Below are positions 45,701 through 52,152 of a DNA stretch of 64,000 nt, one piece after another. The notes below the pieces were generated by a model. It made no database searches. It saw nothing but the letters and a program-made list of their open reading frames with translations, and had not been told where the DNA came from. Position numbers and translations under genes: made by a program. Source of the stretch: Acanthosepion lycidas (Eukaryota > Mollusca > Cephalopoda > Sepiida > Sepiidae); contig OZ010613.1 of the NCBI GenBank assembly GCA_963932145.1, positions 40,186,581-40,250,580 of the forward strand. Direction: 5' to 3'. Position 1 is the stretch's first letter, and every line of letters begins with the position of its first letter.

Positions 45701-46343
45701 ACTGCCAATAATTAAGGGGCCACCTTCCAGAGGGATACTTACTAAACACAACTTAAGTCCACTTTTTTTTTTTTACTCTAGTATAAAACAAGACCTGTGT
45801 CTACCTATCTACTCTTGAATAAATAAGATGGGGACATCAATAAAGGATAGGGATCTTTCAATTTCCCAAAATTTAATAAACAGGGTAGGTCAAAGAAAAA
45901 AAAAAAAAAAAACCTATTTTCTTTTATTAGATCAGTAAGAAATAATTAAAATGTATCCATAAGTATGTACTCTTAAAAAAGTAATATAAACAGGGCTACT
46001 GAAATTAAAGATTTATTATGGAATGTTAAGGTAACAGAATATACTAACATACTTTCACAACATGCATTGTTTGCTGTCCTAAAATCTTAATAAATAGGAG
46101 GGTCAGATTTAGCATTTATTGATTGCTATCAAATGTCATTAAATTAACCAAGCAATGTTTTTTTTGTTTTTTTTTGTAGACATGAGTGAGGAATTATTGC
46201 AACATTATGAAAACTACAGCACTTTACAGCATCCAGGTGGGCATTTCCTGCCTTCGTCAAGTCCACAAAAGAAAATCTACATCCAGTTCCTGGAACAGCA
46301 AATTGAAAACAAGAAGAAAAAAAAAAATCGTTTGTCAGATTAA
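22004..46343 (+). CDS. OVCA2: OVCA2/FSH1-family serine hydrolase, complete, eight exons
   Basis: Joining 22004-22042, 27032-27054, 31152-31222, 38499-38573, 40172-40296, 41721-41802, 42661-42801 and 46180-46343 gives exactly 720 nt, i.e. 239 residues plus TAA. All seven introns begin GT and end AG, with phases 0,2,1,1,0,1,1. The product is an alpha/beta hydrolase. ILCIHGYRQN (14-23) is the first strand and oxyanion-hole loop, GFSQG (119-123) carries nucleophile Ser121, FGETDGVIP (176-184) carries Asp180, and HPGGHFLP (203-210) carries His207. The length fits human OVCA2 (227 aa) and yeast FSH1 (243 aa). The family is soluble and intracellular; human OVCA2 is reported to hydrolyse long-chain alkyl esters, but its physiological substrate is unsettled. 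The C-terminus is a lysine-rich tail (230-234) ending NRLSD. The open frame extends upstream of 22004 but contains no ATG there, and ATG 22004 has A at -3, so this start is favoured. No partner gene lies nearby. The assignment is strong; transcript ends are not visible. Confidence 0.95.
23770..24195 (-). mobile_element. LINE fragment with RNase H-like C-terminus, in OVCA2 intron 1
   Basis: The minus-strand frame reads 'SRLHIKHSMITHTYILKQEP', then 'ELYTKHILTNCSDFTQICLK' and 'KKSNVLGMIINYIWQQDL'. Known LINEs with an RNase H domain (I/Nimb-type) end in 'RLRTGH..LTHSYLL...PP.C..C...LT..HIL..C..F...R..Y' text, which this matches in order. The upstream part (24060-24190) reads 'KLYNIKPTIEKWQ'. Broken. 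A second scrap of the same end is at 24410-24475. Confidence 0.72.
24660..24935 (+). mobile_element. LINE 3' fragments, in OVCA2 intron 1
   Basis: Two partial overlapping copies: about 24670-24770 (ggctgctgggtctcat...tctattctaacagtttcttctc) and about 24775-24915 (tttacgaatttaagcacagtactagattggtgg...ctaacagtttcttctc). Both come from the same terminal block as the 26-kb LINE. Confidence 0.65.
25499..25578. mobile_element. Mariner-type palindromic MITE, 80 bp, copy 4, in OVCA2 intron 1
   Basis: 80-bp class with inner arms TTTCGTTTTCTCACAT and a near-perfect hairpin. The left flank is TA, but the right flank is TT, so one side of the target duplication has changed. It would be transcribed within the OVCA2 pre-mRNA. 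Confidence 0.92.
25742..25945 (+). mobile_element. SINE family D copy, in OVCA2 intron 1
   Basis: ccccacgagggttacatgtggtacaaggcc, then ggctcggccaaaaatattccc, gagactctgcccttcagcagagcctc and ctgaaggcagagagtt. Same order as the 31.5 and 62 kb copies. Confidence 0.8.
25985..26850 (+). mobile_element. LINE 3' half-kilobase (RT C-terminal region and tail), in OVCA2 intron 1
   Basis: Conceptual reading in shifting frames recovers classic non-LTR RT text: 'KIVYSLLSTRARNGLL', 'KMKLLSINHIKDPFLPPISM', 'YKSIIHPCFEYCCHIW' (from tataagtctatcattcatcc), 'LDKILRSLVLTWHLNF'-like text, 'LYELKRSTRLAIRSHQFTIE', 'LARCNLKLYSNSFFSYTSHL'. The 3' UTR ends gccttgcatggggtgaaatg followed by an A-rich tail. Several frame breaks; inactive. 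The pattern fits CR1/jockey-like LINEs. Confidence 0.85.
27032..27054 (+). CDS. OVCA2: OVCA2 exon 2, 23-nt microexon, residues 14-20
   Basis: The acceptor tttttcag is followed by 23 nt encoding ILCIHGY plus two bases of Arg21, then the donor gtattt. It sits between introns of about 5.0 and 4.1 kb. It supplies the HGY part of the conserved 'LHGxRQ' strand-loop (oxyanion hole side). Skipping it would remove this motif and shift the frame, so it should be constitutive. The match to the family motif in the correct phase on both sides is the main evidence. Confidence 0.9.
27340..28140 (+). repeat. AT-rich tandem repeat, about 270-285-bp period, in OVCA2 intron 2
   Basis: Two long units (about 27535-27800 and 27815-28085) plus partial units on both sides. 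Each has gaataagaYttaaaaat, tttatacaataagtatttttatttt, cttcaaacaaa, agacaRacacaaagaRatcc.gctttgct and atatttcag.tttctttaaac. Copies are fairly similar, so the array is not ancient. Confidence 0.75.
28330..28477 (+). mobile_element. LINE 3' UTR remnant, in OVCA2 intron 2
   Basis: aatgtaatgtcaatcgacgtc..., ending cccaccttgcttggggtgaaacgcttaaaaaaaaaaa. This is the same tail as the 26.8 and 31.0 kb LINE ends. Confidence 0.7.
28645..28775. repeat. Small foldback, about 36-bp arms, in OVCA2 intron 2
   Basis: atttatttcatgaatatttttatattcatctctt pairs with aagagatgaatataaaaatattcatgaaataaat across a ~60-bp loop that itself contains a weak hairpin (gaaatgtgattccatttc). Confidence 0.7.
28975..29021. 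repeat. (TA)n microsatellite, in OVCA2 intron 2
   Basis: About 22 TA units directly before the zinc-motif LINE end. Confidence 0.93.
29010..29240 (+). mobile_element. Retroelement 3' end with zinc-knuckle-like motif, in OVCA2 intron 2
   Basis: One frame reads 'ARARSKRSTNLTVISSHNPH', then 'TCSICGLLCKLLAGLKCHLR', 'LAHKLS' and stop. A CxxC...H...H finger of this form is common at the C-terminus of some LINE ORF2 proteins. Following gatcctcatatatcgaaaccgacggggaag, the copy ends in (ATT)n. Identification is by pattern only. Confidence 0.55.
29262..29335. repeat. Small foldback, about 25-bp arms, in OVCA2 intron 2
   Basis: atattataaattaactgatttaaa pairs with tttaaaatcagttaatttataatat around a ~25-bp loop. 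Probably a MITE remnant. Confidence 0.6.
30437..30640. repeat. AT-rich palindromic cluster, in OVCA2 intron 2
   Basis: Alternating (TA)n, 'ataataattgttttttt...aaacaattat' hairpins and three repeats of atatatctcagtgga. The block is self-complementary at several scales. Confidence 0.8.
30745..31060 (+). mobile_element. LINE 3' end, in OVCA2 intron 2
   Basis: tttaagcatactgctagatcggcaactaggtcttatcattttactgttgaaatggcaagag, then gtggaactctcttccgatttc, then tttaaatttaacatcaattgcc, and the tail cccttgcatgtggtgaaacggttttaaaag. It ends about 90 bp upstream of exon 3. Confidence 0.78.
31152..31222 (+). CDS. OVCA2: OVCA2 exon 3, residues 21-44
   Basis: 71 nt after acceptor tttatag, ending at donor gtaagt. 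It encodes QNAQSFREKTGAFRKITKNQ followed by AEL. This is the family's 'SFREKTGALRK' helix, the most recognisable OVCA2 stretch outside the triad. Confidence 0.94.
31379..32680 (+). repeat. Three direct copies of a ~220-245-bp repeat, in OVCA2 intron 3
   Basis: Units begin ataccatacctatgaacactta (31383), acaccatacctataaatatta (31913) and ataccgtacctatgaaaacta (32467). Each continues with caatcctcataaata.gttggac, gtaatatgctg.ctaag, tagcartggtttacctacttcac, gtattgtattttgttg and ttttggttatt.ctcat. Unit 1 is split by SINE D. A SINE family A-like fragment (about 32130-32440) lies between units 2 and 3. Confidence 0.8.
31477..31706 (-). mobile_element. SINE family D with 20-bp target duplication, in OVCA2 intron 3
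   Basis: GC-richer element reading on the minus strand gaggtaagatgcggcacaaggcc ... gagactctgcccttcgg ... cctctctgcccaaagacagagag. The target repeat AATATGCTG[C/T]CTAAG[C/T]TGTC flanks it at 31457-31476 and 31707-31726. It splits the first unit of the intron-3 repeat. Confidence 0.85.
32921..33093 (+). mobile_element. SINE family D, rearranged fragment, in OVCA2 intron 3
   Basis: Starts like family D (accccccatgaggtcaggttgtggcacaaggtcggtttaatgtgggg) but then diverges after about 70 nt into a different GC-rich body (ggtgcactggcctcagtgcatg ...). It may be a related subfamily sharing the head. Confidence 0.6.
33094..35182. other. OVCA2 intron 3, AT-rich unique DNA
   Basis: About 2 kb of very AT-rich intron with no recognised repeat, apart from short homopolymers. 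No ORF worth calling. Confidence 0.6.
35183..35261. mobile_element. Mariner-type palindromic MITE, 79 bp, copy 5, in OVCA2 intron 3
   Basis: 80-bp class with TA target duplications on both sides (35181-35182 and 35262-35263). The arms pair with very few mismatches. Confidence 0.93.
35571..35690 (+). mobile_element. tRNA-derived SINE, family B, in OVCA2 intron 3
   Basis: GGTGTAATAGTTAGCAAGCTTGTCTC (head, 35574 onward) with B-box GAGTTCGATCCTCACT, then 'attcggtcttgtg'. Related copies lie at 40560 (minus), 9377 (minus) and, as a weak fragment, 36440-36500. Confidence 0.78.
36662..36768 (+). repeat. 36-bp tandem repeat, three copies, in OVCA2 intron 3
   Basis: Unit aatgcattaccataccaaaa + taactaattggctacc, starting at 36662, 36698 and 36734, with essentially perfect copies. 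Confidence 0.92.
36780..38498. other. OVCA2 intron 3, distal part
   Basis: 36850-37370 is less AT-rich, with opposing open frames of 76 (minus) and 85 (plus) codons; I recognise neither, and it may be an old transposon relic. The remainder to exon 4 is AT-rich, with an odd pair: tgtataaattcactttcat (37991-38013) is the inverted counterpart of atgaaagtgaatttataca (37623-37642). Confidence 0.45.
38499..38573 (+). CDS. OVCA2: OVCA2 exon 4, residues 45-69
   Basis: 75 nt after acceptor tgacag, ending at donor gtattt. It encodes VFLSAPNLVPP (second strand and the 'SAPH/SGPH' loop of the family), then an acidic, hydrophilic linker HKTEDGESETENHK. Confidence 0.93.
39036..39222. mobile_element. piggyBac-type MITE, about 187 bp, in OVCA2 intron 4
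   Basis: Bounded by TTAA at 39036-39039 and 39219-39222, the piggyBac target site. The ends are inverted repeats: CTATTTAGCATTCA at left against CCCTTTAGCACTCA at right (reverse complement), both continuing into CAACCTGCCCCAT. The centre holds three tandem copies of the 12-mer GATGACATCATT (39106-39141). Non-autonomous. Confidence 0.82.
39366..39512. repeat. Foldback/MITE, about 65-bp arms, in OVCA2 intron 4
   Basis: Left arm aattctttttaccgcatgtgggaaataagc ... gtcgtctgtcttttca; right arm tgaaaagacagatgaccact ... gcatattccctacaaggtaaaaaaa. The arms pair over about 60 bp with a ~15-bp loop (tggaaccatattggaat). No clear target duplication beyond the A/T-rich flanks. Confidence 0.75.
39636..39705. 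repeat. (TG)n-(TA)n microsatellite, in OVCA2 intron 4
   Basis: About 6 TG units, then about 28 TA units, followed by the foldback-family arm at 39707-39790. Confidence 0.93.
40172..40296 (+). CDS. OVCA2: OVCA2 exon 5, residues 70-111
   Basis: 125 nt after acceptor atttcag, ending at donor gtaagt. It encodes DLDERGWWFSREDDYFKAQD and then the helix GYEKSLEVIKQTFLEK. The RGWWF motif is typical of FSH/OVCA2 hydrolases. Confidence 0.94.
40560..40692 (-). mobile_element. tRNA-derived SINE, family B, in OVCA2 intron 5
   Basis: Reverse complement: ttggtgtaatggttagcaagcttgtctcac, then agtttggtcctcactgggtaccc, then ttggccttgtgccacatc. The B box (TTTGGTCCTC) has drifted from GTTCGATCCTC. Confidence 0.78.
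40852..40953. mobile_element. Mariner-type palindromic MITE, 102 bp, copy 6, in OVCA2 intron 5
   Basis: 102-bp class, TA on both sides, nearly identical to copies 1 and 7. It lies about 560 nt downstream of exon 5. Confidence 0.93.
41721..41802 (+). CDS. OVCA2: OVCA2 exon 6, residues 112-138, nucleophile elbow
   Basis: 82 nt after acceptor tttttcag, ending at donor gtaatt. It encodes GPFDGVLGFSQGAALVSLLC and the rest of that helix. Ser121 in GFSQG is the predicted catalytic nucleophile. Confidence 0.95.
42661..42801 (+). CDS. OVCA2: OVCA2 exon 7, residues 139-185, acid residue
   Basis: 141 nt after acceptor cttgtag, ending at donor gtgagt. It encodes DFAILVASF and later VTIPTLHVFGETDGVIPK, with Asp180 as the predicted triad acid in the usual GETDxxIP context. 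Confidence 0.95.
42892..43670. mobile_element. hAT-type non-autonomous transposon in OVCA2 intron 7
   Basis: Left end CAGGGCTTCTTAACCTGG and right end (reverse complement) CAGCGGTTCTTAACCTTT are inverted repeats of the hAT kind. A perfect 8-bp target duplication CTCTACAC flanks them at 42884-42891 and 43671-43678. No transposase frame is seen. A SINE-derived element is nested inside at 43304-43593. Confidence 0.9.
43304..43593 (-). mobile_element. SINE family A copy nested in the hAT element
   Basis: Flanked by the 12-bp duplication TGTTAGTATCTG at 43292-43303 and 43594-43605, so it inserted after the hAT. On the minus strand it carries the B-box-like GAGTTCAATACC, then a unique body with 'GAAGAAGGCCGGAGCGTACGA', ending in 'GAGGACAATAGTCTGAATAAT'. 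Its sense-strand 5' end is an inverted scrap of the family's own 3' tail. Confidence 0.85.
43962..44697 (-). mobile_element. Candidate solo LTR, about 736 bp, in OVCA2 intron 7
   Basis: Ends TGTTACGG...CTCGTAACA form the short TG..CA inverted termini of LTRs. On the minus strand a TATA-like catatataaac (about 44471-44481) is followed about 420 nt later by AATAAA (reverse of TTTATT at 44053-44058). The flanking bases gtca/gtcc are only a near-match for a target duplication. No internal coding region lies beside it, so it would be a solitary LTR fossil of undetermined family. Confidence 0.5.
46180..46343 (+). CDS. OVCA2: OVCA2 exon 8 (coding part), residues 186-239
   Basis: Starts after acceptor ttttgtag and runs to TAA at 46341-46343. 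It encodes the helix DMSEELLQHYENY, the HPGGHFLP loop with catalytic His207, and the last helix KKIYIQFLEQQIENKKKKK. The A-rich stretch near 46310-46327 makes a run of five lysines. The tail is a little longer than in vertebrate homologues. Confidence 0.94.
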
Positions 46344-46546
46344 CCCCTCTTCAAGATTTACATTCCTTTGATGAATTTATAAATTTCTTACCCAAATTTT
46401 CCATATAATGTGATCTCAGCCGAGGCGAGAGGGTGGGTTTCTCCAACAGAAACGTTTGCTATTCAAGAAAAAAGGCAAAATGAAAAGTTCCCCACCTCCA
46501 CCTCGGCTTCAGTTTTGTATGTACAAAGACCCCAAAAATGTCTTCG

Positions 46547-46552
46547 ATTAAA
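46547..46552 (+). terminator. Candidate OVCA2 polyadenylation signal (ATTAAA)
   Basis: The variant hexamer ATTAAA lies about 200 nt after the OVCA2 stop and is followed by T/GT-rich sequence. AATAAA also occurs near 47597. Without transcript data the real site is unknown. Confidence 0.3.
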
Positions 46553-46649
46553 TTCCTTATGCTGTCTGCCTTAGAATATTTTAATGAAATCTACAATGAA
46601 TCTTTCAAAGAAAATTTATTTTATTGAATTCATTCATTTTTTTTTTTTT

Positions 46650-47200
46650 AAGCAAGTTACTGAGTATGAAAAAAGCAAGTTACTGAGTATGAAAAAATTA
46701 GAAAACAGAAACCTTACTAAGGAGCAAGTTCAATAGAAGTGTAATCAGGAAGATAATATTAGGTTGGTGCAAAAATAATGACGTAATAATGTCGTTTTTT
46801 GACGTATTTTTTAACGTCAAAAAATGACATTATTACGTCATTATTTTTGCACCAACCTAATAGATAACAATCGACATTGATCTTCAAAAAATTTTAAATG
46901 CAAAGTTAACTGGAAAGGATGGAGCCAGAAAAAGAGTTCCACAAGCAAGAAGTGCAAAAAAAAAAAAAAAAAAAAAAAAAAAACTGTTACCATAGAACTT
47001 ATGGTTACATTTAGAAAACTCAACTGTAAATTGATGAGACCTTGTTGCCAATCCAGTACGGCGCTTAAATTCATTTTAAATTAAAGTCTAGGTACCATCG
47101 CAAAGATCTCATTCTAACAATTGCCATGAAAGTATTTATAGAAAATGCACGGTGGAATCAACTTTACAGCAATGAAAAAGTGACTGAAGCTGAGGCACTA
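46650..47200 (-). mobile_element. LINE 3' end interrupted by mariner MITE copy 7
   Basis: The reverse complement of 46863-47100 reads gaatttaagcgccgtactggattggcaacaaggtctcatcaatttacagttgag, then acttcttgcttgtggaactc, then tttaaaattttttgaagatcaatgtcgattgttatc. The tail side (46660-46745) contains a tandem duplication of aagcaagttactgagtatgaaaa. A 29-nt A run sits at 46955-46983. Confidence 0.72.
46759..46860. mobile_element. Mariner-type palindromic MITE, 102 bp, copy 7
   Basis: 102-bp class with TA at 46757-46758 and after 46860. It interrupts a minus-strand LINE 3' end whose sequence resumes at about 46863, so it is younger than that LINE copy. Confidence 0.93.
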
Positions 47201-49601
47201 GGAATCTAACCACCTGATCCATATTAAGATTTTTCTCAGCAGTGCAATCTGAATGGTATGTTTAATGGATTATTTACCAATATTGGAAATATTGGTTTTG
47301 TTTTATAGGATTAGTGGACACTGAACGTTTGCGGGGAGGCAGGGATGCACCCTCAAATTAGGTTACATTTGAAAGCAGTGTGCTACTAAAATTAGTAGTT
47401 CTGTTCCTTCATCTGGTAATGCTACCCTTCTTTCTATTGCAATTAAACAACCAAAGACTAAGAAATAATAATCCAAACAACTTTTGGAATGACTTAAAAT
47501 TATAACTGGTTTAAAAATCTAATTTTTAGTCTACGAAACAAAAAAAACAAAAAAAATCAGCCTAAATTAAAAGTTGATCTTATGATACTAAGAATAAATA
47601 AATAATATCCACCCACCTTGTCATCACCAAAGCTAAATATGGTCCCTGTACGTAATTAACCCTGATTAAAAATGTTTTATAAGATTTGTATTGAAGAATT
47701 TCTGTCAATTTTACCAGATAAATGGTGTCTGCTTAAAAAAAAGGTTGCAGTCAGAGTCCTGTTTTTTTTTTTTGGTGGGTGGGGTGGTTGTGTTGCTTTA
47801 ACAGAAGGCAATATAAGCCATAGATTTCATTGCTATATTATTGGGTTGAGGTGGGTGGGTTGGTTTGTCTGCAACATCAATCCTAAGATATAAGTTACAA
47901 TGAGCTCCATGACCTGCTAGATTTAATGCAGATGGAATAGAAGTCAGCTCAGGAAAAAAATAAAAATAAAAAATAATATCATCATCAATGCCAACAGTCA
48001 GGTATTTAGATGCTGTTATAACAAGAGACGGTGCCCCCCCACAACAAGAGTTTAGAAAGAGTGTAGAAGGACAATATCAGCTGCAAGTTGAAATTCTTTA
48101 ACGTCTTTTTTTTTTTAATCAGTTCACCCTACCCAAAGTGATAATACTGCTAACATGCAAGGGGGGCTACAGGGGGTGAAAAAGAATGAAAAGACTTTAG
48201 GAGAAGGAACCAGAAACCCAATCTTAAACAGGAAACAAGGATAAACCTCTGCTTCTGTTCAAAAGACCAAGAAGGAGTGTGAACTGAACAATAGGGGAAC
48301 TTATCTACCCCTATTGAGGAAAAAAAACATAAATAGTAAATAAAATTTCAGAATTTAGGCAGACGTTGAAGTAGACTTTAGAAAGAACCAGAAACCTAAT
48401 CCTAAACAGGAAACAGGATAAACCTCTACTCTTGTTCAAAAGACTGGGGAGGAGTGTGAACTGGATGATAGGTGAACCTATTGAATCCTAAGTGTTAGCA
48501 GTGTACCAATGATTATCAAGCTTATCTCACAGGCTACTGATTCTGTAGCATCCCTACTTTGTGTATTTCTGTGTAAAACAGGACTGAATGAATCGAGTAA
48601 ATACACAGAAGTAGAAAGGAGCATAAAGCAAAGATGTGTCTTCTCACCAGATTTATTCAACTTACTCTCTAGTCATATCCTTGTTACAAGATATAGACGC
48701 AGATGACAGATAAAAGATTAGACATGCAAATAGACTTTGTAAAAATTTATATAAAACTTTTTTTAGAACAGTTTTTTGGGATTTTAAGAATTTTTAAAGT
48801 TCAAATTAAAAAAAAAACAAACAACGTCTACTCAAACATGTATACCTGTTAGATATAACATTTATAGTAATAAGAAATGATGTCAGATAAAAAAAAAAAA
48901 TCATTTAATTGCTTATAAATCATGCTGCCAAGGTGGAGTAGAGGAGTCAATCATATGCAGTGCATTAGAGTAAACAGTGCAAAATTCAGTGTGTCCACAT
49001 CGCTTCCGAATGAGACACAAGGTCAGTTTGAAGTGGGTTTTTCTAAAATACTTTGGAAAAATTGCTCAAGACCCTTCGGCACTTCCCCTTTTGGAGACAC
49101 CTCAGGTATTGGGCAATAAACCGAGCCCCCTTCTGGAGGGATGACCCCCCCTTAGGGCTCGAGCTAATATTATTTGAAACTTTCCCGGCAAAGGCACCCC
49201 AGAAAGTAGCTTGCCTAGTACATGTGTTTGAGTAGACTTTTTACTTTTTTTTTTCAGCAACCAGTCTTTCACAAATGTGATAAATCAGTAAGAACTGACA
49301 CAACAAATATATCACCCCCATTTCTGTCTAATTGGGACCCTGTGTCCAAAACTAAAAAATACTGATGCTTTTCAAGGAAAGTTTGGTTGCACTATCCCAC
49401 ATAAGAAATGACCTAACTAATGTCCACTCAATATGGGTGTTGAACAAACATAAATGTGCCTGAGCAGGCACCTGCAACAGGCATACTCTGATATTGAGCA
49501 GCCTGCCATTACATTACTATATAGCAGTAAATGCTGGACAATCTCAGAGATGAAGAACAGACTTATCGTTATACGAACATGTGCTCAGAATATCACAGAC
49601 A
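47201..49601. other. Intergenic region 3' of OVCA2, no gene
   Basis: Includes a local direct duplication: gaaccagaaacccaatcttaaacaggaaac (48207-48237) and gaaccagaaacctaatcctaaacaggaaac (48385-48415), each followed by 'ggataaacctct' and 'gttcaaaagac'. 48900-49240 is GC-richer without a recognised protein. Confidence 0.5.
48105..48215 (-). mobile_element. LINE 3' tail remnant
   Basis: The reverse complement reads tttttcaccccctgtagccccccttgcatgttagc, resembling the 'cccttgcatg...ggtgaaa' tail of the local LINE family with some rearrangement. Weak. Confidence 0.35.
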
Positions 49602-50119
49602 GAATCTGTCTATATTTCTGAGATGAGGTATTATGTACACTATTTACATTATTCGGACTATTGTCCTCATTATTGTCGCCATATTTATTACATTTCAGCC
49701 GTTGTACACTCCGGCCTTCTTCAGGTAGTTGGAATGTCGAACTGAACCCTTTATTTCGCTCACTGGAGTAGATTGTTCTAGTTCCACGTGCCATGTTTAA
49801 TGGATGTCAGTTATCTCCTGTTAATTCCCCTCTCCAAGTTCTCTACTGCCTTAACCGGGTATTGAACTCACACTCTTTGGGTCATGTCTAACCAACACCT
49901 TTATCCACTGTGCCATGTGTCCTTGAGGACACATGGCACAGTGGATAACTGATAATTGACATCCATTAAACATGGCACATGGAACTAGAACAGTCTACCC
50001 CAGTGAGCGAAATAAAGGGTCCAGTTCAACATTCCAACCACCTGAAGAAGGCCGGAGCATACAAGGGCTAAAACGTTGTAATAAAGATGAGGACAATAGT
50101 CCAAATAATGTAAATAGTG
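49602..50119. mobile_element. SINE family A inverted (head-to-head) dimer with 11-bp TSD
   Basis: 49602-49925 is a minus-strand copy and about 49926-50119 a plus-strand copy, meeting at the palindrome CCATGTGTCCTTGAGGACACATGG. The plus copy has the A-box TGGCACAGTGG but lacks the B-box region. The whole dimer is flanked by TATCACAGACA at 49591-49601 and 50120-50130, so it appears to have integrated as one unit. Confidence 0.85.
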
Positions 50120-50130
50120 TATCACAGACA

Positions 50131-51966
50131 CATGCAAAAAAAATTAATTAAAAAAAAAATTAAGCAAAAAGGTTTTAATGAAAATAGGATCTGATACTTA
50201 CAATCAGAAAATGAGTGTCATAATAGATCTGAAAGAGCTTAAAATAGTGAAAGGTGCCTTCTGGAGGCTAAACAAAGTATAAAGCAACTAGAAAATTTTG
50301 TTAAAACCAAAGAGTGGATTGATTAACTGTTATGTAATGTCAATCTCCTATATGGCAGTGAATGTTAGACAATTTCTTCACAGAAGGATGTTAATAAAAC
50401 CATGGACTGAATATGTGAGCTATAAGGAAGTCTTAAGGAAAATGTGAATGAAAAAGACATATTCTTGGGATCAGAAAGAGATGGTTGAAATTTCTGGAAC
50501 CCAAAATAAGGAAAGAGGGATTAGAGAATTTAACACTCACAGGACATTGAAAACAGGAGGGGAAACGGTTAATGATCTACCAAACAAGTTAATGTAAATG
50601 TACGACTGAGCAAGAATGCTAAATGTTCAAAAGTTATTTATAGCAAAGCAAAAAAAAAAAAAAAAATATGAAAGGAAGGATTGACCACATCCTGAAGTGA
50701 CATGGTATATGAAAGACATTTGAGAAAACTGGTAAAAAACAATGATGAGAATACACATATGTATAAACTTTGGAATAATAACATGCTAAAAATCAAACTA
50801 TCTTATAATTGCAAAAACAGTAGAAATCTTATTTACAATAGCAATACAACAATCTTTGCTAAGTCTGGGACAATAACACGTTATGGGGAGGGATCAAGTG
50901 ACAATTCCACTATTAATGACTTATGAAGAAACTGGTATTATTTTTAAGTACAGTACTACAAAATAACAAGAATCGACATTTTTTTTTTTTAAATCTATTA
51001 TTTTACTGTATACATTATTTTAACGAAACAAAAAACTTAACTGATTCCTTGGCATTTTAAAGAAATAAAACTGATTTCCTCAATTCAAAAAATTTTGGAG
51101 ATATTTTAAACTTAATTTAAAATAAAAAAAAAATTAAAATTAAAAGTTTTTTTTGTGTTACTTTAAACTTAATATAAATTAAAAACTTAAAATCAGTAAT
51201 TTTTTTTTTTTTATCACTTTTTTTAAAATTTGAATTTTTAATTATTTCTTCCTCATCGACACATATCCCAATGTTAGATATTTAAGCACTAGATGAAGGC
51301 CAGATTTTAAATCCTGGGATAATCCTGATTCCAAAAGACATAATATGTCTATGTAGAGCAAGTGCGGCCAGAGTTAGAAGAGTTTCGGACACACGGATGG
51401 ACAGACAATTTGCTGTTTACTTATTTAGAAGATTAATGGCAGTAATGATTTTAAAACAAATGCTACAGGTTAATATCATTGTCATCGATTGAGGCCTAAA
51501 AGACAAATTTACTCTCTTCTTATTTCTCAGTGTTAACAGAAAGTGGGAAAGGATGATGAATTCTACTACTAGCAAAAACCATATTTTGCATTGCAACTCA
51601 TTGTACCTACATTTAAGAAATCAAAAACAAAATCTGTTCACTAGGTCCATTTATATTTCTGATCCACACACACACATCAGAATTACATGTATCTATTTGT
51701 ACTATTTATTTCTATGAATATAAAATAGTTACTTTTAGAAAAAAAAAATTAAAGGAAATTCTGACACAAGGGTAAATAAATAATATTTGGGGGGAAAAAA
51801 AAAAAGAAAAGTCATTTAATGAGATGCATGTAGTTGCTTGTTCATAAGCAGCTAATTCCAATTGCCCACCATCATAGCTAAATTTTGGCGCAACGTCTCT
51901 TTGCGCAAGAGAAGGTATAGAACTCAGTCTGCAACGAGTTTGACAAACAAAATACAATGAGAACAG

Positions 51967-51969
<3 letters not shown>
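50131..51969. other. Intergenic, no gene seen
   Basis: 50200-50640 has degraded text resembling LINE RT C-terminal coding sequence (aatgttagacaatttcttc..., ctgaatatgtgagctat...), but it is too decayed to assign. The rest is AT-rich. Confidence 0.4.
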
Positions 51970-52012
<43 letters not shown>

Positions 52013-52076
52013 ATGTATGTAAATATATATATAAAATGTATATATATATATATATATATAAAAAATGTCTGTTCTC

Positions 52077-52125
<49 letters not shown>

Positions 52126-52141
52126 TTGTGTATATATATAT
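51970..52141. repeat. Clustered (TA)n blocks with 'aaaatgta' spacers
   Basis: Four TA blocks. gagaacagacattttatata at the left and tatataaaaaatgtctgttctcatta at 52050-52080 form an inverted repeat, so this is a TA-filled hairpin. It adjoins the SINE dimer at 52.15 kb. Confidence 0.85.
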
Positions 52142-52152
52142 AATTTAAAAGA

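Noticed and set aside
48509-48706. Opposing 60-65-codon frames
   Set aside because: Length expected by chance in a less AT-rich patch; no domain, splice context or conservation visible.
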